A stretch of DNA of 64,000 nt from Aquimarina sp. TRL1 (GCF_013365535.1 NZ_CP053590.1:2036501-2100500); one strand, 5' to 3'. Positions 1-9,922 are shown, counted from the first letter of the stretch. Notes: generated from the sequence alone by a model not told the origin. Numbers and translations are program-made.

Positions 1-385
1 GAAACCCAATAGGGAACGAAAATCATTAGCAGCTGAGAGAACGTTTAGTGAGAATATAGCATCAGAGGTGTATATGCTGGAGCGTTTGCAAAGCATAGCT
101 GAAGAATTGCAAAAAAGGCTTAAAAAAAGTGGTGTAGCAGGAAGGACTATCACCCTAAAGATAAAATATAGCGATTTTACAATCCAGACCAGAAGTAAGA
201 CATTGCCGTATTTTGTAAATGATATGGCTTTGTTGTTAGAGACGGCAAAAGAATTATTGTATCAGGAGAAGATGAAAAACTCAGTTCGTTTGCTGGGAAT
301 TTCTTTGTCTAATTTGAATACAGCCAACGTCGATAAAAAAGATAAAAAAGAAATCGAAATCATTCAATTAAAATTTGATTTTTAA
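1..385 (+). CDS. dinB: DNA polymerase IV (Y family), C-terminal fragment
   Basis: The frame is open from base 2, so the gene begins before the window; only about 127 C-terminal residues are present. The first residues read KPNRERKSLAAERTFSE, which matches the RKS-x-x-x-ERTF segment that opens the little-finger (DNA-binding) domain of DinB-type translesion polymerases. The rest (RLKKSGVAGRTITLKIKYSDF, then a C-terminal LGISLSNL stretch) also fits that domain. A GTG at 68 could look like a start but is internal to this conserved segment. The palm and catalytic carboxylates lie outside the window. The gene is convergent with the aminotransferase that follows, with 14 bases between the stops. Confidence 0.85.
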   Translation, partial: KPNRERKSLAAERTFSENIASEVYMLERLQSIAEELQKRLKKSGVAGRTITLKIKYSDFTIQTRSKTLPYFVNDMALLLETAKELLYQEKMKNSVRLLGISLSNLNTANVDKKDKKEIEIIQLKFDF

Positions 386-399
386 TTCGAATATGAGAT

Positions 400-1545
400 T
401 TAGATACTGCATAGAATCTCAGCTGCTTTTTGTAGTGCATCATCTGTTTTAGCAAAGCAGAATCGCAATAATTTATCATCTTGCTGATTCATATTAAAAA
501 CAGATACAGGGATAGAAGCAATTTTGTGCTCTATAGTGAGTCTTTTGGCAAAAGTAACATCCGATTCATCAGTAATATTGCGATAATTCAGTAATTGAAA
601 ATAAGTCCCTGATGCAGGGGTGAAAGTAAATTTAGAATCTTTTAGTAACGATAGGAACAGGTCTCTCTTTTTTTGAAAAAACTCAGGAAGTGAAGTGTAA
701 TTTTCGGGAGTTTTTAGGTAGGTTGTTAGTGCATGTTGCATAGGATGATTACTGCAAAAAACATTAAACTGATGTACCTTTCTGAATTCCTTCATTAATT
801 CTTTAGGAGCCAGGCAGTATCCCATTTTCCAGCCAGTCGTATGAAATGTTTTTCCAAAAGAAGCTGTAATAAAACTGCGTTCTGCCAGATGAGGAAATAA
901 AGCAGCACTTTGATGCGATTTATTATCAAAAACGATATGCTCATACACTTCATCACTAAGGAGCAATATGTTAGTGTCTTTTAAAATTTGCTCCAGACGG
1001 AGCATGTCTTTTTTCTGCAAAGTAGTTCCGGTAGGGTTATGAGGGGTGTTGATAATCAGCATTTTGGTTTTCTTTGTGATTTTTGAAGCCACTTCATCCC
1101 AATTTACCGAAAAATCAGGACCATTTAGTTGTACAGGAACAGGTTTTCCTCCAAATAATTCAATTGTGGGTTCATAACAATCATATGCAGGTTTCAGGAG
1201 AATAACTTCGTCATTCTGTCGGATAAAAGCGGCAATAATTGTAAAGATGGCTTGAGTGGCACCAGAAGTAATTGTGATTTCTTCTTCAGGATTATAATTC
1301 CGTTGATATAGAGAGGCTGTTTTTTTAGAGATTATCTCTCGTAAAGGGAGTAATCCTGCCATAGGAGCATACTGATTATACCCATTTTGCATCGCTTCAG
1401 AAACTAAACGAATGAGCGTTGGGCTTGTTTCGAAGTTAGGGAAACCTTGTGATAAATTTAATGCATTATGTGTCGTTGCCAATTGACTCATGACACTAAA
1501 AATATTGGTGGAAACCGTCGGAAGTTTGGAAATAAGATCTTGCAT
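400..1545 (-). CDS. PLP-dependent class I/II aminotransferase (methionine/kynurenine aminotransferase type)
   Basis: A 381-residue fold-type I aminotransferase, full length for the family. Visible motifs are the substrate/PLP region SQGFPNFETSP near the N terminus, the NTPHNPTGTTL motif (about 167-177), the SDEVYEHIVFD segment holding the PLP-binding Asp and Tyr (about 198-208), and SFGKTFHTTGWK with the Schiff-base lysine (about 230-241). This set is typical of the YbdL/kynurenine aminotransferase subgroup, which transaminates methionine and aromatic or kynurenine substrates in the cytoplasm. The exact substrate cannot be read from sequence. It is a single gene, divergent from the sdh operon. 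Confidence 0.85.
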   Translation of the reverse strand: MQDLISKLPTVSTNIFSVMSQLATTHNALNLSQGFPNFETSPTLIRLVSEAMQNGYNQYAPMAGLLPLREIISKKTASLYQRNYNPEEEITITSGATQAIFTIIAAFIRQNDEVILLKPAYDCYEPTIELFGGKPVPVQLNGPDFSVNWDEVASKITKKTKMLIINTPHNPTGTTLQKKDMLRLEQILKDTNILLLSDEVYEHIVFDNKSHQSAALFPHLAERSFITASFGKTFHTTGWKMGYCLAPKELMKEFRKVHQFNVFCSNHPMQHALTTYLKTPENYTSLPEFFQKKRDLFLSLLKDSKFTFTPASGTYFQLLNYRNITDESDVTFAKRLTIEHKIASIPVSVFNMNQQDDKLLRFCFAKTDDALQKAAEILCSI

Positions 1546-1689
1546 CTCGTAAAAGTAACTTTTTTGAAAAGAAAAAAGAATTTGTTTAGTCAGAATAGCT
1601 GATTCGACCTAATTTTAAGAATTTTATTAAACAAAAAACAGCTCGGTATTTTTATTCATTATAAATACTGAATAAAGAAATCGTAAATG

Positions 1690-1720
1690 TTGTTAAAAAC
1701 ATACCTGAACCTTACTTTTG
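1690..1720 (+). promoter_or_regulatory. Promoter of the sdhCAB operon (Bacteroidota type)
   Basis: TTG at 1690-1692 is followed after 20 bases by TACTTTTG at 1713-1720, a full match to the Bacteroidota -33/-7 consensus (TTG, about 20 bp, TAnnTTTG). Transcription would start near 1726 and give a leader of about 24 bases before the sdhC ATG at 1750. This is the cleanest promoter in the window. Confidence 0.75.
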
Positions 1721-1749
1721 TAAACCGAAATATTAAACATTTTTAAATA

Positions 1750-2433
1750 ATGGGTGGATTGATAAAATCTTCAATAGCGAGAAAGGTAGCCATGGCACTT
1801 TCAGCTTTCTTCCTAATGTTTTTTTTACTACAACATTTTGCGATTAATGTAACTTCAATTTTTAGTGCGGATGTATTCAATGAGTTATCTCATTTTATGG
1901 GTACAAATCCAGCTGTTCAATACGCTTTACAGCCTGTTTTGATTTTTGGAGTTGTTTTTCACTTTGTGATGGGATTTATTTTAGAATTAAAAAACAGAGG
2001 CGCGAGAGAAGTGAAGTATTATAAGAATAACGGAGCAGCTAACTCTACTTGGATGTCAAGAAATATGATTTTGAGTGGATTGGTGATTTTGTTTTTTATG
2101 GGGCTTCATTTTTACGATTTCTGGATTCCGGAATTGAAAACAAAATTTGTAGATGGTGATTGGACAGGAGTAATTGAAGGTCAGGAAGGATATCGTTATT
2201 TTACGGAATTACAACATAAGTTTGTCAGTCCGGTAAGAGTTGGGATTTACATATTAGCATTTGTGTTCTTGTCATTGCATTTACTGCATGGATTTAATTC
2301 GGCTTTTCAATCAGTAGGAGCTAATAATAAATACACAAGAGGATTGAAAACTTTTGGGAAATTATATGCGATAGCAATACCATTAGGATTTATAATCATT
2401 GCTTTGTTTCACTTTTTCAATCAACCACATTAA
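1750..2433 (+). CDS. sdhC: Succinate dehydrogenase cytochrome b subunit
   Basis: A 227-residue integral membrane protein with about five hydrophobic helices (for example around residues 15-35, 60-77, 105-123, 162-182 and 203-222). The helices contain conserved histidines suitable for heme ligation, including FLLQHFAIN, FHFVMGF, GLHFYDFW and LHLLHGF. This is the single-polypeptide, two-heme type B anchor that carries quinone reactions for the SdhAB catalytic pair. Its position directly before sdhA, with 12 bases between, supports the call. The N terminus (MGGLIKSSIARKVAMALSAF) is typical of Bacteroidota SdhC. Confidence 0.93.
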   Translation: MGGLIKSSIARKVAMALSAFFLMFFLLQHFAINVTSIFSADVFNELSHFMGTNPAVQYALQPVLIFGVVFHFVMGFILELKNRGAREVKYYKNNGAANSTWMSRNMILSGLVILFFMGLHFYDFWIPELKTKFVDGDWTGVIEGQEGYRYFTELQHKFVSPVRVGIYILAFVFLSLHLLHGFNSAFQSVGANNKYTRGLKTFGKLYAIAIPLGFIIIALFHFFNQPH

Positions 2434-2445
2434 TTCGACGAGGAT

Positions 2446-4464
2446 ATGGCAATATTAGATTCAAAAGTACCACAGGGAGTGCCATTAAAAGATAAATGGA
2501 CTACTTATAAAGATAAAATCAACTTAGTAAATCCAGCGAATAAGCGTCTTATTGATGTGATTGTTGTAGGAACAGGATTAGCTGGAGGCTCTGCTTCTGC
2601 TACATTAGCAGAATTAGGGTATAATGTAAAAGCGTTTGCATATCAGGATTCTCCAAGAAGGGCACACTCAATTGCCGCTCAGGGAGGGATTAATGCAGCA
2701 AAGAATTATCAGGGAGATGGAGATTCTTTTTACCGTTTGTTTTATGATACGGTAAAAGGAGGAGATTATCGATCCAGAGAAGCAAATGTATATCGTTTAG
2801 CTGAAGTTTCAGCAAATATTATAGATCAATGTGTTGCTCAGGGAGTGCCTTTTGCCCGTGATTATGGAGGGTTATTAGATAACCGTTCTTTTGGAGGGGT
2901 ATTGGTATCTCGTACTTTTTATGCAAAAGGGCAAACAGGACAGCAACTGTTACTGGGAGCATACTCTGCGATGAATCGTCAGATTGCTCGTGGAAAGATA
3001 GAGATGTTTAACCGACATGAAATGTTGGATATTGTCATCGTTGATGGGAAAGCAAGAGGAATTATTGCTAGAAACTTGGTGACAGGAGAAATCGAACGTC
3101 ATTCGGCACATGCCGTTGTTATAGCATCTGGAGGATATGGGAATGTTTATTTCCTGTCTACTAATGCAATGGGGTCTAATGCCACAGCAGCATGGAAAAT
3201 ACACAAAAAAGGAGCCTTTTTTGCAAACCCATGTTATACGCAGATTCACCCGACATGTATTCCGAGATCAGGAGATTATCAATCTAAATTAACCTTGATG
3301 TCAGAGTCTTTGCGTAATGATGGTAGGATTTGGGTTCCCAAGAAAATGGAAGATGTATTAGCGATTCGAGAGGGGAAATTAAAACCTACTCAAATTGAAG
3401 AAGAAGATAGAGATTATTACTTAGAAAGACGATACCCTGCTTTTGGAAACTTGGTGCCTCGTGATGTAGCGTCAAGAGCGGCTAAGGAAAGATGTGATGC
3501 AGGTTATGGAGTAAATGCAACCGGAGAAGCAGTATATCTTGATTTTAAATCTGCGATTGAACGTTACGGAAAAGAACAGGCTAAAATTCAAGGAATTTCA
3601 AATGCTTCTAAGGAGAGAATAACTGAATTGGGAGAAAAAATCGTAGAGGCTAAGTATGGAAACTTATTCCAGATGTATGAAAAAATCGTCGACGAAGATC
3701 CATATAAAACTCCTATGATGATCTATCCGGCGACTCATTATACGATGGGAGGAATTTGGGTAGATTATAACCTGATGACTACTATTCCAGGATGCTATGC
3801 TATTGGAGAGGCGAATTTCTCTGATCACGGAGCGAATCGATTAGGAGCTTCTGCCTTGATGCAGGGACTAGCGGATGGATATTTTGTATTACCATATACA
3901 ATAGGAGATTACTTGGCAGATGATATTAGAACTGGAAAAATCTCTACAGATACAAAAGAGTTTGATGAAGCAGAAAAGTCTGTAAGAGAACGTATCGATT
4001 TCTTTATTAATAATAAAGGAGAGCATTCAGTTGATTATTATCACAAGAAGCTTGGTAAAATTATGTGGGAGAAATGCGGAATGTCTCGTAATGAAGAAGG
4101 ACTAAAAACAGCAATGTCAGAAATCAAAGCGTTAAGAGAAGATTTCTGGAAGAATGTGACGGTTCCTGGAGGAAAAGATGAAATGAACCCTGAGTTAGAA
4201 AAAGCAGGAAGAGTTGCTGATTTCCTAGAATTAGGGGAGCTGTTTGCTAAGGATGCTTTAGAAAGAAATGAATCTTGTGGAGGACATTTCCGTGAAGAGT
4301 CTGTGGAGTTGGATGGAATGCAAAAAGGAGAAGCAAAAAGAGATGATGAGAATTATGCATATGTAGCTGCCTGGGAATATAAAGGAGAACCAGGAGATGC
4401 GGTTCTGCATAAGGAAGAATTAGAATTTAAAGACATTGAACTAAAACAACGTTCGTACAAATAA
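2446..4464 (+). CDS. sdhA: Succinate dehydrogenase/fumarate reductase flavoprotein subunit
   Basis: A 672-residue flavoprotein, the usual length for Bacteroidota SdhA. The dinucleotide-binding motif [12 protein letters not shown] lies near residues 40-51. The segment [14 protein letters not shown] carries His74, the expected covalent FAD attachment site. The substrate/capping regions HPTCIP and the C-terminal flavin motif [16 protein letters not shown] are present, as is THYTMGG. With SdhB and SdhC it oxidises succinate to fumarate and passes electrons to quinone at the inner membrane. It lies 12 bases after sdhC and 9 before sdhB, so the three are one transcript. Confidence 0.97.
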   Translation: MAILDSKVPQGVPLKDKWTTYKDKINLVNPANKRLIDVIVVGTGLAGGSASATLAELGYNVKAFAYQDSPRRAHSIAAQGGINAAKNYQGDGDSFYRLFYDTVKGGDYRSREANVYRLAEVSANIIDQCVAQGVPFARDYGGLLDNRSFGGVLVSRTFYAKGQTGQQLLLGAYSAMNRQIARGKIEMFNRHEMLDIVIVDGKARGIIARNLVTGEIERHSAHAVVIASGGYGNVYFLSTNAMGSNATAAWKIHKKGAFFANPCYTQIHPTCIPRSGDYQSKLTLMSESLRNDGRIWVPKKMEDVLAIREGKLKPTQIEEEDRDYYLERRYPAFGNLVPRDVASRAAKERCDAGYGVNATGEAVYLDFKSAIERYGKEQAKIQGISNASKERITELGEKIVEAKYGNLFQMYEKIVDEDPYKTPMMIYPATHYTMGGIWVDYNLMTTIPGCYAIGEANFSDHGANRLGASALMQGLADGYFVLPYTIGDYLADDIRTGKISTDTKEFDEAEKSVRERIDFFINNKGEHSVDYYHKKLGKIMWEKCGMSRNEEGLKTAMSEIKALREDFWKNVTVPGGKDEMNPELEKAGRVADFLELGELFAKDALERNESCGGHFREESVELDGMQKGEAKRDDENYAYVAAWEYKGEPGDAVLHKEELEFKDIELKQRSYK

Positions 4465-4473
4465 GAAGAGATT

Positions 4474-5220
4474 ATGAATTTAACGCTTAAAATTTGGAGA
4501 CAGAAAGGTCCTAAGGATAAAGGGCAAATGGTAGACTACCAGGTGTCAGATATATCAGAGCACATGTCCTTCTTAGAAATGATGGATGTTCTTAATGAAG
4601 AGCTAATTGCTAGAGGAGAAGAGCCTGTTGCATTTGATCATGATTGTAGGGAAGGAATATGCGGAATGTGTTCTATGTTTATCAATGGAGAAGCACACGG
4701 ACCAGATAGAGGAATTACGACTTGTCAGTTGCATATGCGTATGTTCAAGGATGGGGATACAATTACAATAGAACCTTTCCGAGCCAAAGCATTTCCTGTA
4801 ATAAAAGACTTGGTTGTAGACAGATCTTCTTTTGATAGAATACAACATGCAGGAGGGTATATTTCGGTAAACACTTCTGGAAATACTCAGGATGCAAATG
4901 CGCTTCCTATTGCAAAAGAAGCTGCTGATAAAGCAATGGATGCAGCTACCTGTATCGGTTGTGGGGCATGTGTAGCAACTTGTAAAAATGCTTCTGCAAT
5001 GTTATTTGTTGGAGCAAAAGTATCTCAGTATGCATTACTTCCTCAGGGTCAGGTTGAAGCAGCAGATCGAGTATTGGCAATGGTAAATCAAATGGATGAA
5101 GAAGGATTTGGTAACTGTACCAATACAGGAGCTTGTGAGATAGAATGTCCTAAAGGAATTTCTTTAGAAAATATTGCTCGTATGAATAGTGAGTTTCTTA
5201 AAGCAAGCTTGAAAGGATAA
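4474..5220 (+). CDS. sdhB: Succinate dehydrogenase iron-sulfur subunit
   Basis: A 248-residue iron-sulfur protein. The N-terminal ferredoxin-like domain has the [2Fe-2S] motif CREGICGMC plus a downstream TTC cysteine. The C-terminal domain has [13 protein letters not shown] for a [4Fe-4S] cluster and later [14 protein letters not shown], which fits the remaining cluster ligands. The clusters wire the flavin of SdhA to the heme/quinone site in SdhC. It is the last gene of the operon; a strong hairpin follows 26 bases after the stop. Confidence 0.97.
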   Translation: MNLTLKIWRQKGPKDKGQMVDYQVSDISEHMSFLEMMDVLNEELIARGEEPVAFDHDCREGICGMCSMFINGEAHGPDRGITTCQLHMRMFKDGDTITIEPFRAKAFPVIKDLVVDRSSFDRIQHAGGYISVNTSGNTQDANALPIAKEAADKAMDAATCIGCGACVATCKNASAMLFVGAKVSQYALLPQGQVEAADRVLAMVNQMDEEGFGNCTNTGACEIECPKGISLENIARMNSEFLKASLKG

Positions 5221-5246
5221 AGAAAATAACATAATATACTTTTATG

Positions 5247-5285
5247 CAAAATCCAAACTTATTTAAAGTTTGGATTTTGTATTTT
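5247..5285 (+). terminator. Terminator after sdhCAB
   Basis: A perfect 14-bp inverted repeat (5247-5260 with 5266-5279, arms beginning CAAAATCCAAAC) with a 5-base ATTTA loop, followed by a weak T-rich tail. It sits between the sdhB stop and the promoter of the next gene. The T tract is short, so it may act partly as a 3' stabilising hairpin. Confidence 0.7.
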
Positions 5286-5323
5286 ATAATAAACTCAAAA
5301 ATAAGTGTAGTAAAATATAATAG

Positions 5324-5331
5324 TATTTTTG
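5324..5331 (+). promoter_or_regulatory. Putative -7 element (TATTTTTG) of the M28 lipoprotein gene
   Basis: TATTTTTG matches TAnnTTTG and lies 36 bases before the ATG at 5368. I see no convincing TTG at the -33 distance, so the element is only partly supported. Confidence 0.4.
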
Positions 5332-5367
5332 TAGTATACCTGATAGATTAAATACCTGTAGTATAAA

Positions 5368-6336
5368 ATGAAAAAGATAGTAACTGCGATAATGATTAGT
5401 GTGCTTTGTGTGTCTTCTTGTAAGGAGCGTAAAAAAGCACCTGAAACAATAATAAATGCTCCTGTAGTTACCTCAGAAGAACTGGTGTCTCCTTATTTTG
5501 ATAAGGTGGAGCTTTTGAAACGATTAGAAAAATTAGCTTCAGATTCCTATGAAGGTAGAAAAACAGGAACAAGAGGAAATGAAATGGCTAGAGGTTTTAT
5601 AAAAGAAACGTTTAAAAAACTAAATGTAGTACCTGTAACGACCTCTTTTGAACAACAATTTACTATAAACAGGGGAGTAGAAGAATTAACAGGAGTCAAT
5701 GTGATAGGAGTAGTAAAAGGAACTACCTACAGGGACCAGTATATTGTCATTACAGCTCATTATGATCATTTAGGGATAAAGAATGAGGCAATCTATAATG
5801 GAGCAGATGATAATGCATCCGGAGTTAGTGCATTGTTTGCTTTTGCAGAACATTTTGAGAAAAACCCACCAAAGCACTCTGTTGTTTTGATTGCTTTTGA
5901 TGCAGAAGAAATAGGGTTATTGGGAGCTTCTTATTTTGTCGAGAATTACGATATGCTTGCAGGAGGTGATATTGTTTTGAATATAAATATGGATATGATA
6001 GGGAGAAATGTTAACGATGAACTCTATGTTGTAGGAACGCGGTATCACAGATCATTAGCTGATGCTGTAAAAAATAATCCGATAACGAATAAGGTAAAAC
6101 TTTTGATAGGGCATGATGGTTCAGATGGTAAGGATGATTGGACAGAAGCATCTGATCACGGTCCTTTTTATCAGAAAAAAATTCCCTTTTTATATTTTGG
6201 GGAAGAAGATCATCCAGACTATCATAAAGAGACAGATGAATTTGAAGGAATTCAGCCTGAGTTTTATTTTGATGCGGTAGAACATATTATAGGAGTGTTT
6301 CTTATGTTAGATGAACAAGAAAACTATACTAATTAA
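5368..6336 (+). CDS. M28-family zinc aminopeptidase, lipoprotein
   Basis: A 322-residue exported peptidase. A lipoprotein signal peptide ends in a VSSC lipobox with Cys18 as the predicted acylated residue. The two-zinc M28 site can be followed in order: TAHYDHLG (His/Asp), NGADDNASG (bridging Asp), DAEEIGLLGA (catalytic Glu and Glu ligand), NMDMIGR (Asp) and SDHGPF (His). It would remove N-terminal amino acids from peptides at the cell envelope. The next gene starts three bases after the stop, so the two are probably co-transcribed. Confidence 0.9.
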   Translation: MKKIVTAIMISVLCVSSCKERKKAPETIINAPVVTSEELVSPYFDKVELLKRLEKLASDSYEGRKTGTRGNEMARGFIKETFKKLNVVPVTTSFEQQFTINRGVEELTGVNVIGVVKGTTYRDQYIVITAHYDHLGIKNEAIYNGADDNASGVSALFAFAEHFEKNPPKHSVVLIAFDAEEIGLLGASYFVENYDMLAGGDIVLNINMDMIGRNVNDELYVVGTRYHRSLADAVKNNPITNKVKLLIGHDGSDGKDDWTEASDHGPFYQKKIPFLYFGEEDHPDYHKETDEFEGIQPEFYFDAVEHIIGVFLMLDEQENYTN

Positions 6337-6339
6337 TGT

Positions 6340-6840
6340 ATGAATCAAGGAGAAATAAGAAAGTATATAGCACGTTTGGATGATTGTTTTGAAGGAGTGC
6401 CCTGGTATGGCGTTTCTGTTTTAGAAAAGTTACATACGATTGATTATAAAGATGTAGGGACAGTTCCTGTGGATGGAGTAAATTCCATTGCTAAACTTGT
6501 CCGGCATATGGTAAGTTGGAGAGATTTTGTGATAGAAAAATTGCTAAAAAATAAAACTTTTGATATTCAGTTGAATACAGCTGCTGATTGGCCGGAAATT
6601 ACTATTCACTCAGAAAAAGATTGGAAGGATCTTGTAAGTACATTGTACGTGTCTCAGTCACGGATAAAAGAGCTTCTTCTGTCCGAAACAGATGCGATAC
6701 TGGATGTGATAGTGCCAGGGAAATCATATACCTATAAGTATATGATCGAAGGAATCATCCAACATGATATATATCACTTGGGACAAATCGGAATAGCTTC
6801 TAAATTGATAAATCTTTCAAAAATCTCTGTAAAAAAATAA
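6340..6840 (+). CDS. DinB-fold (four-helix) family protein
   Basis: A 166-residue cytoplasmic protein. Histidines in helical segments fit the metal site of the DinB/YfiT superfamily: KLVRHMVSWRDF (about residue 50) and IIQHDIYHLGQIG near the C terminus, where the H-x3-H spacing is typical. This superfamily includes thiol-dependent transferases and hydrolases, but the substrate here is unknown. It is unrelated to the polymerase dinB at the start of the window despite the shared name. It follows the M28 peptidase gene at a 3-base distance. Confidence 0.75.
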   Translation: MNQGEIRKYIARLDDCFEGVPWYGVSVLEKLHTIDYKDVGTVPVDGVNSIAKLVRHMVSWRDFVIEKLLKNKTFDIQLNTAADWPEITIHSEKDWKDLVSTLYVSQSRIKELLLSETDAILDVIVPGKSYTYKYMIEGIIQHDIYHLGQIGIASKLINLSKISVKK

Positions 6841-6848
6841 ATATAAGG

Positions 6849-9263
6849 TTACATGCTTTCCTTCGAGGTTGTTATAGAAGGGACTACAGGCGTTTTTTGC
6901 AGGTTGATAGAATCTGTTTGTATGGTGTCTTTGATTTTTTCAATATATGCTAACCGTATTGATTTTTTAGTGACGATAGCATCATTGAGAATAAAAGGCT
7001 TTGGCATCATTTTTTTATTTCTGGAAGGAATAGAGAACAATGGGTTATTTAATAAGTCATAAGAAGATTCATAAACGATGAGTGTAGGGATAGAGTCCTT
7101 ATGGAATTTCATTTGTACATGTAAAGGTTTTCTTCCGTTAGTATGATACGTCAATAGGTTCTTGCTCCATCTTTTAGTAAAGGCATTATATGTATTATTG
7201 TCTTTGTAAGTGAAATCAATTGCGGTTTCGTTATTGACTTCTAAGGATTCGAAATTAAACAGTTTCTTAGTGTATAAATCTATTCTATTTACATTTCTGT
7301 TAGGAATGATGGATAAAGAAAGGATTCTGCTGCTACCAGTGATGGTGTCTTTTATGATTTCTAGTGATGGTGCAGGTATTTTTTTTGAAGGAGCTATCGA
7401 GGCAAAAGCGAATCCTCTTTCATATTTATTCTGAATAGTATTTTTGTTATAGGTTTCTGCGATATTTTCACCCGGTTTGATGTAGTTTTTGGTCCAGGAA
7501 TCTAAAATAGCATCATAGCTAGCCCAAACCGCTTTGTTTTCATCGGTATCTAATATGTATACAAGACTATTTGGTTTTTGCCTGGTTTCTGTAAAGTCCG
7601 ATTTAAAATGGGCAGAGATGAGAAATACTAGTGCTAATAGAAAAGCAATATTTCCAAGGCTCTTTTTTCTTTTGTAAAACCCAAGAATAGGAAGTAATAA
7701 TCCAAATAATAGAACCGTAAGTATTGCCGATACAAAAAGAATTTTTAATCCTAAAGCAACTGGGAAAGTGGCAATAAAAGGAGTTATAATGTAAATAGCA
7801 GGAACAGATAATAACACCATTAAAACGGCATTCGGTTTTGTTTGTCTGATCAAGACAAGGATTGAAAGGATAGAAAAGAAAATAAGAACGGTAAAATAAC
7901 TGGCTCCCTTGAGGTATAAAGAGGATAATAAACAAATGAGAATCCATACTGCAATTGGGGCGATAGCAAAACTAGTAGGGGTTTGGTGAGATGTAAAATG
8001 AGCATATACCTTAAAACAAATACCAATAGAAAGAAAAACAAATGCAGCGATATACTGATGCCCATTATAGGTAAAACCATGTTGGATTTCTGAATAATGA
8101 GGGTATATTATTTGGAGAAGACTCCACCCTCCAAACGTAATTCCTCCTGCTAACAAAAGAGATATGAGTAATGCAATTCCTCCTTTAAAGGTGTCCTTGA
8201 TGGAAATTTTATAAGATACACGTCCGTAGATAATGACCGCTATAAATAGTATTGTAGCAATTATTAAGAGAGTATAAATCCAATCAAAAGGATAGGTTAC
8301 CATATTTACAAGAGGAGCATTAAAGTAAATGTAATCTTTGTCAGATTTTAGATTGTGAAGATCTGCTTCGGAGAAGTAAGTTAGTAAAGGCATTAAATAA
8401 CTTCCTTGATGTTGTAAGGAGTTTTTGTCCAGGTTTTGCCATGTGTCATTGAGAGTGTGATAGTCATAATGATCATCAATAAAAGCAAAATTAAACCCGT
8501 CAATATTCCCTTGTTCTCTCAAGGCTGTAAGGTCAGTGTCATTAGGAAGCATTTTATATATGCTATAAGCCAGAGAATTGGTTACAGGATAGGAAGGATT
8601 GGCTTTTGAGAAAGCTTCAATCATATTTTTGTTTTTCCCATTTGTCTCCATAAGCATAAAAGAATTCCCTCCACTTCCTCGGGCTTCGAAGTTTAAGGCA
8701 ATTCCTATGTCTTTAGCCCATGGGTGTTTTTTTACAAATAGATCAGCTCCCAATAAGCCGATTTCTTCTCCGTCCGAGAAACAAATAATAATATCATTTT
8801 TAGGGGTTTTATTATGACTTAAAAAAGCACGAACACCTTCTAGGATAGTGGCTACTCCACTTGCGGCATCACTGGCTCCTATTGATGAATGTGGATCGCT
8901 ATCATAGTGTGTAAGTAGTAAGACAGCTTTACCGGGTTCTGACCCTGGTATTTTAGCAATAATATTTTGAACATCGCTACATTCTCCCTGTTTGTATATT
9001 GTAAAACCTTTTTGAATTGTAGGGGAAAGGTCTAATGCTTTTAATTGGCTAATGATGTAATCCCGAGTATCTTCTTGTTCTTTACTTCCTGTATAGTGTG
9101 GCTTTTTGGCAACTTGCTTTACATGCTCTAGGGCTCTCATGGTAGAAAAGCTAGTTTCGGGAGCGTCCTGCTGGGAGATTCGTTGTGGCATGCTACTGTA
9201 AAAAGTATACCAGATTGCAAAAAGAATTAAAACCAATGAAAATAAAGAAGGGAATTTTTTCAT
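6849..9263 (-). CDS. Membrane-anchored M28-family metallopeptidase
   Basis: An 804-residue protein. It has one N-terminal membrane segment (residues 5-22), then an M28 peptidase domain to about residue 310 with all ligand motifs: LLLTHYDSDPHSS, GASDAASGV, FSDGEEIGLLGA, NFEARGSGG and DDHYDYHT. About eight hydrophobic helices follow (roughly 325-560), and then a soluble C-terminal domain of about 240 residues. This layout resembles the ER metallopeptidase 1/Fxna group of eukaryotes and its bacterial homologues. The catalytic domain should face the periplasm. It is convergent with the preceding gene, 8 bases between stops. Confidence 0.87.
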   Translation of the reverse strand: MKKFPSLFSLVLILFAIWYTFYSSMPQRISQQDAPETSFSTMRALEHVKQVAKKPHYTGSKEQEDTRDYIISQLKALDLSPTIQKGFTIYKQGECSDVQNIIAKIPGSEPGKAVLLLTHYDSDPHSSIGASDAASGVATILEGVRAFLSHNKTPKNDIIICFSDGEEIGLLGADLFVKKHPWAKDIGIALNFEARGSGGNSFMLMETNGKNKNMIEAFSKANPSYPVTNSLAYSIYKMLPNDTDLTALREQGNIDGFNFAFIDDHYDYHTLNDTWQNLDKNSLQHQGSYLMPLLTYFSEADLHNLKSDKDYIYFNAPLVNMVTYPFDWIYTLLIIATILFIAVIIYGRVSYKISIKDTFKGGIALLISLLLAGGITFGGWSLLQIIYPHYSEIQHGFTYNGHQYIAAFVFLSIGICFKVYAHFTSHQTPTSFAIAPIAVWILICLLSSLYLKGASYFTVLIFFSILSILVLIRQTKPNAVLMVLLSVPAIYIITPFIATFPVALGLKILFVSAILTVLLFGLLLPILGFYKRKKSLGNIAFLLALVFLISAHFKSDFTETRQKPNSLVYILDTDENKAVWASYDAILDSWTKNYIKPGENIAETYNKNTIQNKYERGFAFASIAPSKKIPAPSLEIIKDTITGSSRILSLSIIPNRNVNRIDLYTKKLFNFESLEVNNETAIDFTYKDNNTYNAFTKRWSKNLLTYHTNGRKPLHVQMKFHKDSIPTLIVYESSYDLLNNPLFSIPSRNKKMMPKPFILNDAIVTKKSIRLAYIEKIKDTIQTDSINLQKTPVVPSITTSKESM

Positions 9264-9326
9264 GAAATGTTGTGTTTAGATAAAGATAGTAAAATAAGAA
9301 GAGATGATTTCTTCTGTACTTGTGGA

Positions 9327-9357
9327 TTTGATAAGTTGCTGTAAATCACTATATTTA
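9327..9357 (+). promoter_or_regulatory. Putative promoter of the CBS-domain gene
   Basis: TTTG at 9327-9330, a 19-base spacer and TATATTTA at 9350-9357 (one mismatch to TAnnTTTG). Transcription would start near 9363, leaving a leader of about 18 bases if the ATG at 9381 is used. Confidence 0.5.
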
Positions 9358-9380
9358 ATAAGAACTAAAAATGAGTGGTT

Positions 9381-9848
9381 ATGGGTATAATTAATTTTCA
9401 AGGAGCTAGACCAAAAGGAAAGAAAATAGATGAAACTCCGATTAAGGTTTCTGACTATATGAGCAAAAAGCTGATAACTTTTTCTCCAAAACAATCCGTA
9501 ATGGAAGTAGTAGAGACATTAATTAAGAATAAAATTTCCGGAGGACCAGTAGTTAATGAGAAAAATGAATTGTTGGGAATTATCTCAGAAGGAGATTGTA
9601 TCAAGCAAATTAACGAAAGTAGGTATTATAATATGCCTATCGAAAACGCAAGTGTAGAGAAGTTCATGATTACGAATGTAGAAACAATTGAAGGAAATCT
9701 CAGTGTGTTTGATGCGGCCAATAAGTTTTTACAATCCAAGAGAAGGCGATTCCCGATTGTAGAGAATGGGAAACTAGTAGGGTTGATTAGTCAGAAAGAT
9801 GTGCTAAAGGCAGCCTTGAAACTAAATGGTCAAAACTGGAATAAGTAA
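9381..9848 (+). CDS. CBS-domain pair protein
   Basis: About 155 residues, consisting of a short basic N terminus (MGIINFQGARPKGKK) and two tandem CBS motifs: VSDYMSKKLITFSPKQSVMEVVETL onwards and VEKFMITNVETIEGNLSVFDA onwards, each with the G-x-I/V-S-x-x-D element (GIISEGDCIK, GLISQKDVLK). CBS pairs (Bateman modules) bind adenosine nucleotides and regulate partner proteins; no partner domain is fused here. I chose the ATG at 9381 over the in-frame GTG at 9375 because it follows the predicted start of transcription at a normal distance. Confidence 0.85.
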   Translation: MGIINFQGARPKGKKIDETPIKVSDYMSKKLITFSPKQSVMEVVETLIKNKISGGPVVNEKNELLGIISEGDCIKQINESRYYNMPIENASVEKFMITNVETIEGNLSVFDAANKFLQSKRRRFPIVENGKLVGLISQKDVLKAALKLNGQNWNK

Positions 9849-9873
9849 TTTTTTCTAAAAACAAGGTAAGTAA

Positions 9874-9922
9874 AAAACAGTTGAAATGTTTATAGTGAAA
9901 ACGTTTCAACTTGTTCTTTTTA
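9874..9922 (+). terminator. Bidirectional terminator between convergent genes
   Basis: A 12-bp stem (9880-9891 with 9899-9910, one G-U pair) with A-rich sequence before it and a T-rich run after it. The stop codon of the minus-strand zinc-ribbon gene (9906-9908) lies inside the right arm, so one hairpin serves both genes. Confidence 0.65.

Noticed and set aside
68..70. GTG at 68 as a true start of a 105-residue protein
   Set aside because: The frame continues upstream with conserved DinB sequence to the edge of the window.
6340..6840. The DinB-fold protein as a second DNA polymerase IV
   Set aside because: It is a four-helix metal-site protein; the shared name is historical and there is no polymerase motif.
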